Positions 35,900 to 44,151 of a stretch of 64,000 bases of DNA are shown here, in pieces. The stretch spans positions 62,001 through 126,000 of the forward strand of contig NZ_JBGAFX010000005.1 of the NCBI RefSeq assembly GCF_044227025.1, given 5' to 3'. The notes below the pieces were generated by a model. That model ran no database searches. It was not told the DNA's origin and was given only the letters and a program-made list of their open reading frames with translations. The position numbers and the translations under genes were made by a program. The DNA is from Dokdonella_A sp044227025 (GTDB taxonomy: Bacteria; Pseudomonadota; Gammaproteobacteria; Xanthomonadales; Rhodanobacteraceae). Each line of letters starts with the position of its first letter. Position 1 is the stretch's first letter.

Positions 35900-38014
35900 T
35901 CAATGCCTGCCCAGCGCAGTCGCGAGCACTGGCGCGTCGGCGATCATGAGGTCCATGCTCATCGAGGTCTGCGTCACGACCGCGAGCGTTCCATCGGAGG
36001 ACAGCGCGAGACTCGGCCCGTTGCCGCTCGGCATGCGATCCGCCGCGATCCGGGTCGGTTCGCCGTCGGGCAGCTCCAGCGTCCACAAGGCGCCGTCGTT
36101 GCTGAACGTGAGCGTATGGCCGGCGAGCGCGAACGCCTCGCCGCCATCGTCGCTCGCAATCTCCCGCACGGCATGCAGCGCAGGCCATGGCGCCGCGCGC
36201 AGCGCAGTGGAATCCGGTGTGCGCCAGACGAGCCAATCCTGCGACATGCGGTAGGTCTTGATCGCATCGACTCCCGGGACGCGTTCGGCGTGCGCGTCCC
36301 CCTCGCGCCATTGCATCAGGGTGCCGCGACCACTGCCGTGTCCGGCAAGGAAGACCAGGCAGTCGGCACGTTCGACGCCGAGGAATGCATCCGGCGCGAC
36401 CAGCGGCAAGGGACTCGCGACATCGCCGTCGAGCCGGTAGCGGTACAGGCGCGTGTGGCGATCCTCGTATGCAGTGAGGATCAACGCGTTCCCGCGCGCC
36501 GACCAGGTCGGCCGCACCCAGCGCAAGCGCGGATCGAGCGCGAGTGCATGCACGTGTCCATCGCGTCGGTCGTGGACGAATACGCTCTCGGCCCCGTTGC
36601 GATTGCTGACCAGTGCGACGCGCGATCCGTCGGGCGAGAATTCCGGCTGCGACTCGTAGCGGTTGGAGATGGCAATCGGCGTCCACGCCGCGCCATCGCC
36701 AGTGCGCAGCCAGATGTCGGCATCGAAGTTCGCCTCCGACCAGACCGCGGCGCCGTTCGCTGCAACGTCGATCGACATCGCACCGCGCCCGCCGATGAGT
36801 TCCGGCTCGCCGCCGTCGCGCAGTCGATGCAACGCGCGATAGAGCGTCAGGTCGCCCGCGACCCACAAGCCGGTGCCGTCCGGTTCGAAAGCGTGGCCGT
36901 ACACGGGTTCGGGCCGTTCGAGCAGCGCGTTGCGCCGGTCCAGGCGCGGCCAGTCGGTCTGCCACAGGATTTGCTCGCCATCGTGCTGGCTCGCGTAGAC
37001 GAGGCGCGTGCCGTCGCGTGACAGGCGCGGATGTACGTGTGCGCCTTCGGCGATCTCCGGCGTGGTCAGCACGCGCTGCGTGCCGCGGCGGCGGTCGAGC
37101 AGCGCCAGGCCCGGCGCGTGTGCGGCATCCGCGGCGGGCGCGGTATAGATCAATCCCTCGCCGCCGTCGGTCCACTCCAGCCCTCCCTCGGTCGATCGCG
37201 CGCAATCACCGAGGCGCGTGCGACGCAGGTCCACGAGGGCGACGCTCCATATTCCGCAGGCCTTGTCCGTCTCGCTCGTCACCGCGATCTCGCGACCGTT
37301 CGGCGATGGCGCCGGATGGCTCAACGAGCTGGCGTCCTGCCACAGCACGCGCTCGGCCAGGGTGGCGGGGTCGACCAGCACCAGTTCGCTGGTGCTGCCG
37401 CCGCGCGCGGCGCGGATGTAGACGACGCGACCGGCACCGTCGAACCGCGCTTCGTATTCCAGCCGTGCATCGGCGGTCAGCGGTCGTGCGGCAAGCAGGC
37501 CGACGGCCAGCCTTGCGGGCCCGTCGCTTCGGTCGTGTCGCAGCAGCCACGCAGCCACGCCGAGCAGCACGATGGCAATGCCGGCAAGCGCGGCGAAGGC
37601 GCGCCGATCCGTCCCTCGCGATGCCGGTGCCGGCCGTTCGAGCGGAGTGTCATGTCGCGTCGTCGGTGGCTCGATGCGCGCCACCGGTGCGATCCAGCGA
37701 TAGCCCCCCTTGGACAAGGTTTCGACGAAGCGCGGCGCGCGTGCATCGTCGCCGAGCAGGGCGCGCAGCTCGGCGATCGCCCGCGACAGCACTTCGTCGT
37801 TGACCTCGCGCCGCGTCCACACCTCATCGATCAGTTGCTCGCGCGAGAGCACCGCGCCCGGCGCGTCGAGCAGGCGGCGCAGCAGGCGATCGGGCAAGGG
37901 CTTGAGGCGGGTTTCCGCGGCCTCGCCGGACGCGCGGACCAGTCGTCGTCGTTCGGGCTCATAGCGCCAGTCGAGGAAGCGGTACTCGGCGACGGGCGGC
38001 GCAGCATCGTTCAT
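35900..38014 (-). CDS. CadC-like transmembrane regulator with beta-propeller sensor
   Basis: A 704-residue one-component regulator. Residues about 10-112 are an OmpR/PhoB winged helix (LPDRLLRRLLDAPG, LSREQLIDEVW, VNDEVLSRAIAELR, VETLSKGGYRWI). One membrane segment spans about 140-158 (FAALAGIAIVLLGVAAWLL). The rest is a TolB/WD40-like propeller in the periplasm, with repeats such as PSPNGREIAV, LSRDGTRLVYAS, FSPDGSRVALVSNRNG and LSSDGTLAVV. It lies 185 bases upstream of the cupredoxin-EAL-barrel operon on the same strand and is a plausible local regulator. Confidence 0.9.
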   Translation of the reverse strand: MNDAAPPVAEYRFLDWRYEPERRRLVRASGEAAETRLKPLPDRLLRRLLDAPGAVLSREQLIDEVWTRREVNDEVLSRAIAELRALLGDDARAPRFVETLSKGGYRWIAPVARIEPPTTRHDTPLERPAPASRGTDRRAFAALAGIAIVLLGVAAWLLRHDRSDGPARLAVGLLAARPLTADARLEYEARFDGAGRVVYIRAARGGSTSELVLVDPATLAERVLWQDASSLSHPAPSPNGREIAVTSETDKACGIWSVALVDLRRTRLGDCARSTEGGLEWTDGGEGLIYTAPAADAAHAPGLALLDRRRGTQRVLTTPEIAEGAHVHPRLSRDGTRLVYASQHDGEQILWQTDWPRLDRRNALLERPEPVYGHAFEPDGTGLWVAGDLTLYRALHRLRDGGEPELIGGRGAMSIDVAANGAAVWSEANFDADIWLRTGDGAAWTPIAISNRYESQPEFSPDGSRVALVSNRNGAESVFVHDRRDGHVHALALDPRLRWVRPTWSARGNALILTAYEDRHTRLYRYRLDGDVASPLPLVAPDAFLGVERADCLVFLAGHGSGRGTLMQWREGDAHAERVPGVDAIKTYRMSQDWLVWRTPDSTALRAAPWPALHAVREIASDDGGEAFALAGHTLTFSNDGALWTLELPDGEPTRIAADRMPSGNGPSLALSSDGTLAVVTQTSMSMDLMIADAPVLATALGRH

Positions 38015-38159
38015 GCGCCGATGCTAGCAAGCCATGCGCAACGGTCCGGCGCTTTCTTGCCGGAAAGGAGAAAAAAAGGAGATCAACCGGAGCATCCGCG
38101 AAGGACGTGTGCCCAAGGATGGCGACATCGTGGCCCACCCATCCCCGAGGAGCCCGTCC

Positions 38160-39449
38160 ATGTCCGGAAGAATCGCCCTGTTTGCGCTGGCCCTGATCGC
38201 CGCCGGCGCCGCCATCCCCGCACACGCCTGCAACCAGCACCTGCTGGTCAGCGGCTACTTCTCCAACAACGTCGCGATCTACGACGCCTGCAACGGACAG
38301 TTCCTGCGCCAGCTGGACCAGGCCTCGCGCATCCGTGGTGCTCAGGCGGTGCGCCTCAACCCGGCCGATGACCTCATCTACGTCGTCAGCGAGGGCAACG
38401 ACCAGATCCAGCGCTATCGCCACGACGACTACAGCTTCGTCGACGTGTTCGCCCAACTCGCCGGCAACATCGACCCGGACGGCCTCGCGTTCGGGCTCGA
38501 CGGCCGTGTGTATGTCGCCAGCTACGGCACCAGCAGCGTGCTCGAACTCGATCGTCACACCGGCCGGGTGATCGGCACCGTGCTGCCGAACGGCAGCGGC
38601 CTGGTCGGCGCCGACAACGGCATGATGGTGAGCGCGGCGGGGCTGCTCTACGTACCGGGCTACGACTCCAACACCGTCGCGCGCGTGAACCCCGCGAACG
38701 GGCAGGTACAGGCCACGTTCGTCGCCGCCGGCGCCGGTGGCCTCATCAACACGCGCGGCATCGTCGATGAAGGCGACACGATCCTCGTCGGCGGCGAGGG
38801 CAGCGGCAGCGTCTATCGATTCAATGCCGGCACCGGCGCGCTCGTCGGCACGCTCGCCACCGGCTTCAGTCGCCCGACTGGGATGACGCTCGCCGCGAGC
38901 GGCGAACTGCTCGTACTCGCCGGCAACCGCGTGCGACGCATCGACCGCGGCAGCGGCGCCGAACTCGGCGTCCTCGCCAACGGCGTGGACGGCGGCATTT
39001 CCGGCGGAACCTTCATCGCGCTCGTATCGGCGCAGGAGACGGGGTCCGGCAACATGCCGATTGGCAGCGGCTTCACCGGCACTTGGGTGGACGCCGGTGC
39101 AACCGGGCAGCTGGGACTCGGCCTGGAGGTGCTTGACGGCGGAAACCTCGTCGCCGAGGTCTATACATTCGCACCGGCGGGAGGGCAGGCTTGGGTCGGC
39201 GGCGTCGGGCCGATCATCGACGGCGACCACGCGACCATCACCGTCTCCACCATCAACGGCCCCGGTGGCCGCTTCGCGCCGAACTTCGACCCGGCTCAGG
39301 TCACGAACACGACCTGGGGTACGCTGTCCCTGCGCTTCAGCGACTGCAACCACGGCACCCTGGATTGGGCCTCCGCCGTTCCCGGCTACGGCAGCGGATC
39401 GTTGCCGATCATCCGCGTGACGCTGCCGGCGGGACTCAGCTGCCCGTGA
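38160..39449 (+). CDS. Secreted beta-propeller (NHL/SMP-30-like) protein with C-terminal beta module
   Basis: A 429-residue exoprotein with GAGGAG before the ATG and a signal peptide ending IPAHAC. Residues about 25-295 form propeller blades: NNVAIYDACNGQFL, LNPADDLIYVVSEGND, PDGLAFGLDGRVYVAS, GLLYVPGYDSNTV, VYRFNAGTGALVG, TLAASGELLVLAGN. Residues about 302-429 are a beta module (GTWVDAG...WGTLSLRFSDCNHGTLDW...SLPIIRV...SCP) that matches both C-terminal copies in the S53 peptidase. Ligand unknown. Confidence 0.83.
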   Translation: MSGRIALFALALIAAGAAIPAHACNQHLLVSGYFSNNVAIYDACNGQFLRQLDQASRIRGAQAVRLNPADDLIYVVSEGNDQIQRYRHDDYSFVDVFAQLAGNIDPDGLAFGLDGRVYVASYGTSSVLELDRHTGRVIGTVLPNGSGLVGADNGMMVSAAGLLYVPGYDSNTVARVNPANGQVQATFVAAGAGGLINTRGIVDEGDTILVGGEGSGSVYRFNAGTGALVGTLATGFSRPTGMTLAASGELLVLAGNRVRRIDRGSGAELGVLANGVDGGISGGTFIALVSAQETGSGNMPIGSGFTGTWVDAGATGQLGLGLEVLDGGNLVAEVYTFAPAGGQAWVGGVGPIIDGDHATITVSTINGPGGRFAPNFDPAQVTNTTWGTLSLRFSDCNHGTLDWASAVPGYGSGSLPIIRVTLPAGLSCP

Positions 39450-39457
39450 GTCGCGCC

Positions 39458-39471
39458 CGGCGGATCCGCCG
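39458..39471. repeat. Perfect 14-base palindrome CGGCGGATCCGCCG
   Basis: It lies eight bases after the propeller gene stop and between convergent genes. It could act as a pausing or terminator hairpin, without a T-tract. Confidence 0.35.
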
Positions 39472-39518
39472 TGCAGGAACGGGCGCAGCGGATCCGCACA
39501 CGATGCCGTGCACCGTGC

Positions 39519-40295
39519 TCACAGTCCGCTGTCGAGCCGGGTGCCGTCCGAAAAAACCACGCTCCTGGGCTTCCACGACACCGTGAAGCGACCGGAATCA
39601 TCGTCCATGAACGCACGCTCCTCTTTGCTCACGTGTCGCGCCTGATTGCCGCAGTGGATCTCGACCCGACTGGCGGGTTCGATCTGCTCGCGTTCGCCGA
39701 CGTCGACCCAGCACAGTTGCAGCGGCAGGTAGGCGTCGGGGTCGCGTGCTTCCAGCGCACCCTTCACGCCGACGATCGTCCTGCTGGTGAGGTTGTGCAA
39801 CGACACCGTCACCACGAACACGGTCGCGTCATCCGAAGGCAACGCCTGCTTCACGGCGGCATCACGATCGGGAGGCTCGCTCAACTGGCGCGGAGAAAGC
39901 ACCTGGGTGCGGACGACGTTCGCCTCGACCGCTTCGCGCAGCGGCGCCATCGCCGCGTCGCGCTCGGCTTCGCGAGCGGCCGCCGCGACCTCCTGCTCGC
40001 CGCGCTTCACGTCCCAGGCTTTTTCCAGTGCAATCGCTTCCGCAAACGTGCGTGCGGTGAACGGCTGGTCCGGATCCGCGAACTGCGGCGGCAGCACGTC
40101 TCCATTGCTGCGCTTCACGTAGGCCTCGACCAGGGCGCGGTCGGCAGGATTCAGCCTGGCCAGCGCCGGTTCGACCGACGACAGGTCGGTCGTGCCGAAT
40201 GGCAATTGCGTGCGCAAGGGGTCGCGCGTCTTCTGGATCGCCAGGCCGAACACGGCGGCGGCCACCAGGATGGCAAGGATGCGTCCGATGCTCAA
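39519..40295 (-). CDS. Membrane-anchored protein of unknown function (probable TTG start)
   Basis: A 258-residue protein if translation begins at TTG 40295, directly before the single N-terminal membrane helix (SIGRILAILVAAAVFGLAI). No ATG or GTG lies between there and an unrelated antisense-like extension. The periplasmic part is helical (NPADRALVEAYVKRS, FAEAIALEKAWDVKRGEQEV) then beta-rich with VVTVSLHNLTSRTIVGVKG and VSWKPRSVVFSDGTRLD. That part resembles DUF-type proteins that compare side-chain expansions around a conserved fold, but no family is certain. It is followed by convergent genes. Confidence 0.68.
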   Translation of the reverse strand: MSIGRILAILVAAAVFGLAIQKTRDPLRTQLPFGTTDLSSVEPALARLNPADRALVEAYVKRSNGDVLPPQFADPDQPFTARTFAEAIALEKAWDVKRGEQEVAAAAREAERDAAMAPLREAVEANVVRTQVLSPRQLSEPPDRDAAVKQALPSDDATVFVVTVSLHNLTSRTIVGVKGALEARDPDAYLPLQLCWVDVGEREQIEPASRVEIHCGNQARHVSKEERAFMDDDSGRFTVSWKPRSVVFSDGTRLDSGL

Positions 40296-40422
40296 GGTGC
40301 GTACCCCGCAACGATGATGGCCGTGGAAAAATGCGCGATTCTCGATGCCACTTTCGCTGACGGTTTTGCGCGGATCACGCTGCCGCCCGCGGTTGGCGCG
40401 TCCGATCCTGCTCGACGCCCCC

Positions 40423-41721
40423 TCAACGTCCCGCGACCTGCTCGAAGCCATTCGCGAAGATGCTGTCGCCGGGGTACTCGAATGCACCCATATCGACGGT
40501 TGCCGTTGCATCCCCGTCGCCATCGAAGATCCGCGAGCGGCCATCCAGGTCAAGCGGTTCGGCAACGAAGGCGTCAAGGCCCATGTCGATCACAGGTGAG
40601 CCCGGTTGCAGTCGGTAGTCGCCGGCGGCGACAAACAGCGGGTCGGCCGCGAAGTTGCCAGCGGTGCCATCGACGGACGCGCACAGACCCGCATAAGGGG
40701 TGCCCGAGGGCGCATACACGTCATTGTTCATGATGATCGGCGAGTGTGCGTCATTGAACGCCCCGCATTCGACGGTGCTCGCTGACGTCGCACTGACGAT
40801 CACGTTGTTGGCCATGCGCGCCGCGACATCGAAGCCGTCGGCATAGACGCCGGAACCGAAGTCAGCGATGTTGTCCACGAGCGTGTTGCCGACAAGGAAC
40901 GGACCCCGTGAGCCGGACGGCACCAGCCAGTAAACGCCGCCACCAGTGCCGCCACTTTGGAGAACCTCATTGCCGACGAGCAGGTTGTTTTCGATCCTTG
41001 CGTCGACGGAGTTGATCATCGCGATGCCGGCCCCCTCCTGTGGAGCCGTGTTGTGCGCGATCACGTTGCCGACGATGACGGTGGGCCCGCTGCCGTTGAG
41101 ATAGATGCCGCCGCCCCAGATGAAGTCGTCGACGCTGTTGCCGCTGATGAGGTTGCCACGGATTTCCGCACCGCAGGTCGGACAGTTTCCGGCACCGAGA
41201 ACGCCGATTCCGCCGCCGCCGCCACCGCCGCTCGACTGCCCGTCATTGGCATTGTCGACGATGATGTTGTCGAGGACGAGCGCATCCGAATTCTGCAGCA
41301 TGATGCCATTGCCGAAACCTTGCCCCAGATTTCCCTGGATGCGATTGCCGATGATCGAGGCGGAGCCACCTTGCACGTAGATGCCTCCGCCGAGGAAGCT
41401 GCCGCGCCCGCGGGTGATCGTGAAGCCGCGCACGACCATTGCACGAGTGCAGTTCGTTATGGTCAATGCAGCATCCAGATATGTGGCATCGATCGTCGTG
41501 GTGGCGGGCCCCTGTTCGCTTTCGAGTGTGATGTCACGTCCATCGATCAGGAGCTGCTCGTAGTAGGCGCCAGGTGCAACGCGCACGAGATCGCCGCTGG
41601 CCGATGCTTCGATCGCCTGCTGGATGGTCGGATAGTCCGCTGGAACATTGCGCGTCGCGGAGATGCCACAAGCGGGGAACGCGAGCAGGCAAACCGGTAG
41701 CAGGGACCAAATGTACTTCAC
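40423..41721 (-). CDS. Secreted right-handed beta-helix (pectate-lyase-like) protein with IFANGFE tail
   Basis: A 432-residue exoprotein from a GTG start, signal peptide ending ACGIS. The opening VPADYPTIQQAIEAS and VRVAPGAYYEQLLIDGRDI are typical of parallel beta-helix/NosD-like proteins. Rungs such as GFTITRGRGSFLGGGIYVQ, NRIQGNLGQGFGNGI, NLISGNSV, VIAHNTAPQEGAGI and NTLVDNIADFGSG repeat through residue 330. The AADPLFVAAGDYRLQPGSP block is usual near the end of such helices. The last 15 residues carry GDSIFANGFE, shared by other secreted proteins here. A run of eight glycines near residue 155 is a low-complexity loop. Confidence 0.85.
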   Translation of the reverse strand: MKYIWSLLPVCLLAFPACGISATRNVPADYPTIQQAIEASASGDLVRVAPGAYYEQLLIDGRDITLESEQGPATTTIDATYLDAALTITNCTRAMVVRGFTITRGRGSFLGGGIYVQGGSASIIGNRIQGNLGQGFGNGIMLQNSDALVLDNIIVDNANDGQSSGGGGGGGIGVLGAGNCPTCGAEIRGNLISGNSVDDFIWGGGIYLNGSGPTVIVGNVIAHNTAPQEGAGIAMINSVDARIENNLLVGNEVLQSGGTGGGVYWLVPSGSRGPFLVGNTLVDNIADFGSGVYADGFDVAARMANNVIVSATSASTVECGAFNDAHSPIIMNNDVYAPSGTPYAGLCASVDGTAGNFAADPLFVAAGDYRLQPGSPVIDMGLDAFVAEPLDLDGRSRIFDGDGDATATVDMGAFEYPGDSIFANGFEQVAGR

Positions 41722-41947
41722 GCAGATTCCTTCACGGGGGCGGCGAGATCGTCAGGTGGACAGTTTATCTGGTGGCTGTCCGGAGTGGGTGCCGCATGCT
41801 CTCCATAGATTCCCGGTTGTCGACTTCGGCGCGCGTGGCGAAGGGATATTGTCGCCTGGATCGCATGCGGCGAGTGGTCGGCGTCAGTCCGCCATGGGAG
41901 CACGGAGTGCGGTACGCTCCGGCAACGCAACTACAGGATTGTGCCGC

Positions 41948-42361
41948 ATGCCTGCCGCCATCGCGCCGTCATTGGCAACCGTGCCGGATTTCCTCGCCTA
42001 CTTCGCCCTGGCGATCGGTTTCGCCGTGGTCTTCATCGTCGTGTACCTGTGGGCGACGCCGCATCGCGAACTCGCGCTGATCCGCGACAACAAGCCCGCC
42101 GCGGCGATCTCGTTCGGCGGCGCGTTCCTCGGCTTCGTGCTGCCGCTCGCATCCGCGATCGCGCAGTCGGTGAGCCTGCTCGATTGCGCGACATGGGCCG
42201 CCATCGCGCTGGTCGTGCAGTTGCTGGTGTTCTTCGCGGCGCGGCTGCTGCTGCCGGACCTGCCGCAGCGCATCGCGCGCGACGAGCGCGCGGCGGCGAC
42301 GCTGGTCGCCGCACTGTCCACCGGCGTCGGCATCCTCGATGCCGCCTGCATGACCTGGTGA
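41948..42361 (+). CDS. DUF350 membrane protein (YjfL-like)
   Basis: A 137-residue protein with about four hydrophobic helices: FLAYFALAIGFAVVFIVVYLW, AISFGGAFLGFVLPLASAI, and two more to the end. The DUF350 block NKPAAAISFGGAFLGF is clear. It is the first gene of a three-gene operon (DUF350, YgiB-like, YgiC-like) with the same order as E. coli yjfL-yjfM-yjfC, implying a joint function at the envelope. Confidence 0.88.
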   Translation: MPAAIAPSLATVPDFLAYFALAIGFAVVFIVVYLWATPHRELALIRDNKPAAAISFGGAFLGFVLPLASAIAQSVSLLDCATWAAIALVVQLLVFFAARLLLPDLPQRIARDERAAATLVAALSTGVGILDAACMTW

Positions 42362-42368
42362 TGCCGCC

Positions 42369-42896
42369 ATGAAACGTTCCCGCCGGCTGGCGTTGATCGC
42401 GATGACCCAGGTTCCGCTGCTCCTCGCCGGCTGCGGCGAAGAGGAGAAGTTGCGGCAGGGCTTCTACACCAGTGTCGAAGCGTGCAAGAGCGACGGCAAC
42501 AGCGACGAGGTCTGCAGCAAGGCGATGCAGGCCGCCGCGGAAGCGCACGCGAAGGAATCACCGCGCTTCGGCAGTCGCGACGAGTGCATCCGCAATTACG
42601 GCGACAACTGCACCGAAAATCCGCAGCAGCACGGCGTCTGGATGCCCTTGCTGACCGGATTCATGCTGTCGCAGTTGCTGCACAGCGGTCGCGCGCCGAT
42701 GTACATGGGCGCCAACCCGGTCTATCGCACGCCGGATGGACGCTACAACGAGTGGTATCGCAATCCGGGCGGCTCGCCTGCTGCTGCCGGATTCAGGCAG
42801 ATGCGTGCCGTCGAGGTCGCGCCGAACCGCGCGGTGACGCTGTCGCGTTCCGGTTTCGGTTCGAGCGGGTCCGGACATTCCGGCCGCGGCGGGTGA
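42369..42896 (+). CDS. DUF1190 lipoprotein (YgiB/YjfM-like)
   Basis: A 175-residue protein with a lipoprotein signal (MTQVPLLLAGC, lipid-modified Cys about 22). The DUF1190 core holds a Cys-rich segment (ASVEACK-like VEACKSDGNSDEVCSKAMQ, DECIRNYGDNC) and the YMGANPVYRTPDGRY stretch. The tail is Ser/Gly-rich (SGFGSSGSGHSGRGG). It starts seven bases after the DUF350 gene and ends four before the YgiC-like gene, so co-translation is likely. Confidence 0.88.
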   Translation: MKRSRRLALIAMTQVPLLLAGCGEEEKLRQGFYTSVEACKSDGNSDEVCSKAMQAAAEAHAKESPRFGSRDECIRNYGDNCTENPQQHGVWMPLLTGFMLSQLLHSGRAPMYMGANPVYRTPDGRYNEWYRNPGGSPAAAGFRQMRAVEVAPNRAVTLSRSGFGSSGSGHSGRGG

Positions 42897-42900
42897 CGCG

Positions 42901-44055
42901 ATGCGCAGGATCGCGATGCGCGAACGCTCCGACTGGCGCGCGACCGCCGAACGATACGGTTTCCGCTTCCACACCATCGACGGCGAGCCATACTGGGACG
43001 AGACCGCGTGCTACGCGTTCACCCTGGCGCAGATCGAGGACGACATCGAAACGCCGACGGCCGAGCTGCATGCAATGGCGCTCGACCTGGTCGGCGACGT
43101 CGTCGCCAATGAAGGCCTGATGCGACGACTCGCGATACCCGAACCCTTCCGCGACTGGATCGCCGATTCCTGGCGCGCGCGCGAGCCGCACCTCTATGGA
43201 CGCATGGACTTTTCCTACGACGGCAACGGTCCGGCGAAACTGCTCGAACTCAACTACGACACGCCGACCGCGCTGTACGAGGCGGCGTTCTTCCAGTGGG
43301 TGTGGCTGGAGGAGCAGATCGCATGCGGCGCGCTCGCGCAGGGCGTCGACCAGTACAACCTGATCCAGGAGAACCTGATCGATGCGTTCGCGACGATTGC
43401 GCGCGCGCTTCCCGAACCGCTTTACCTGTCCGCCGCCAGCGATTCGGACGAGGACCAGGGAACCATCGCCTACCTCGACGACTGTGCACGCCAGGCCGGC
43501 CTCGCCACGCGCCGCATCGCGATCGAGGACATCGGCCTTGCCGCGGACGGGCGCTTCACCGACCTCGACGACCATCCGATCGAAGCGCTGTTCAAGCTCT
43601 ATCCGCTCGAGTTCATGTTCGGCGAAGCATTCGGCAAGGCACTGCCGGGATCACGCTGCCAGCTGATCGAGCCACCTTGGAAGGCGATCCTCAGCAACAA
43701 GGGCATCCTGCCGCTGCTGTGGGAAAAGTATCCCGATCATCCGAACCTGCTGCCGTCGTTTTTCCACGACGGCGGATCATTGCCGAAGGGGTGGGTGCGC
43801 AAGCCGTTGCTCTCGCGCGAGGGAGCGAACATCGAGCTGCACCGTGAATCGGGCGATTGGCTGCGCACGGACGGACCCTACGTCGATGGTCCCTTCGTGC
43901 GCCAGCAATTCCACCCGCTGCCGCAATTCGACGGCCGCCATGCACTGGTCGGGAGCTGGGTCGTGGGCGACCGCGCGAGCGGCATCGGCATGCGCGATGA
44001 CGCCACGCCGATCACGCGCGACAGCTCGCATTTCGTGCCGCACATCATCGAATAG
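42901..44055 (+). CDS. Glutathionylspermidine synthase-like ATP-grasp protein (YgiC/YjfC)
   Basis: A 384-residue protein of the GSP-synthase C-terminal domain family, which has an ATP-grasp fold and joins carboxyl to amine groups. Landmarks are GRMDFSYDGNGPAKLLELNYD with the ATP/Mg-site LELNYDTPTALYE, PPWKAILSNKGILPLLWEKYP, LLPSFFHDG, VRKPLLSREGANI, and GDRASGIGMRDDATPIT at the end. YgiC proteins lack the amidase half of bifunctional Gsp and their substrate is unsettled. It is the last gene of the DUF350-DUF1190 operon. Confidence 0.92.
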   Translation: MRRIAMRERSDWRATAERYGFRFHTIDGEPYWDETACYAFTLAQIEDDIETPTAELHAMALDLVGDVVANEGLMRRLAIPEPFRDWIADSWRAREPHLYGRMDFSYDGNGPAKLLELNYDTPTALYEAAFFQWVWLEEQIACGALAQGVDQYNLIQENLIDAFATIARALPEPLYLSAASDSDEDQGTIAYLDDCARQAGLATRRIAIEDIGLAADGRFTDLDDHPIEALFKLYPLEFMFGEAFGKALPGSRCQLIEPPWKAILSNKGILPLLWEKYPDHPNLLPSFFHDGGSLPKGWVRKPLLSREGANIELHRESGDWLRTDGPYVDGPFVRQQFHPLPQFDGRHALVGSWVVGDRASGIGMRDDATPITRDSSHFVPHIIE

Positions 44056-44151
44056 CACTCTGCAGGTCGGGCTTTTCGGTTGTCGGGGCGCCCGCCTTCT
44101 TCCGTTCCTGTCGTATTGGAAGATGGACAGACTGTTTGGGAGCCTGCCGCC

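Noticed and set aside
33819..36254. 810-codon plus-strand frame opposite the EAL protein
   Set aside because: Antisense shadow; no ribosome site, no recognisable domain.
41206..41240. GCC/GGC-rich run as a possible simple repeat or array
   Set aside because: It encodes an eight-glycine loop of a beta-helix protein; not a CRISPR or regulatory array.
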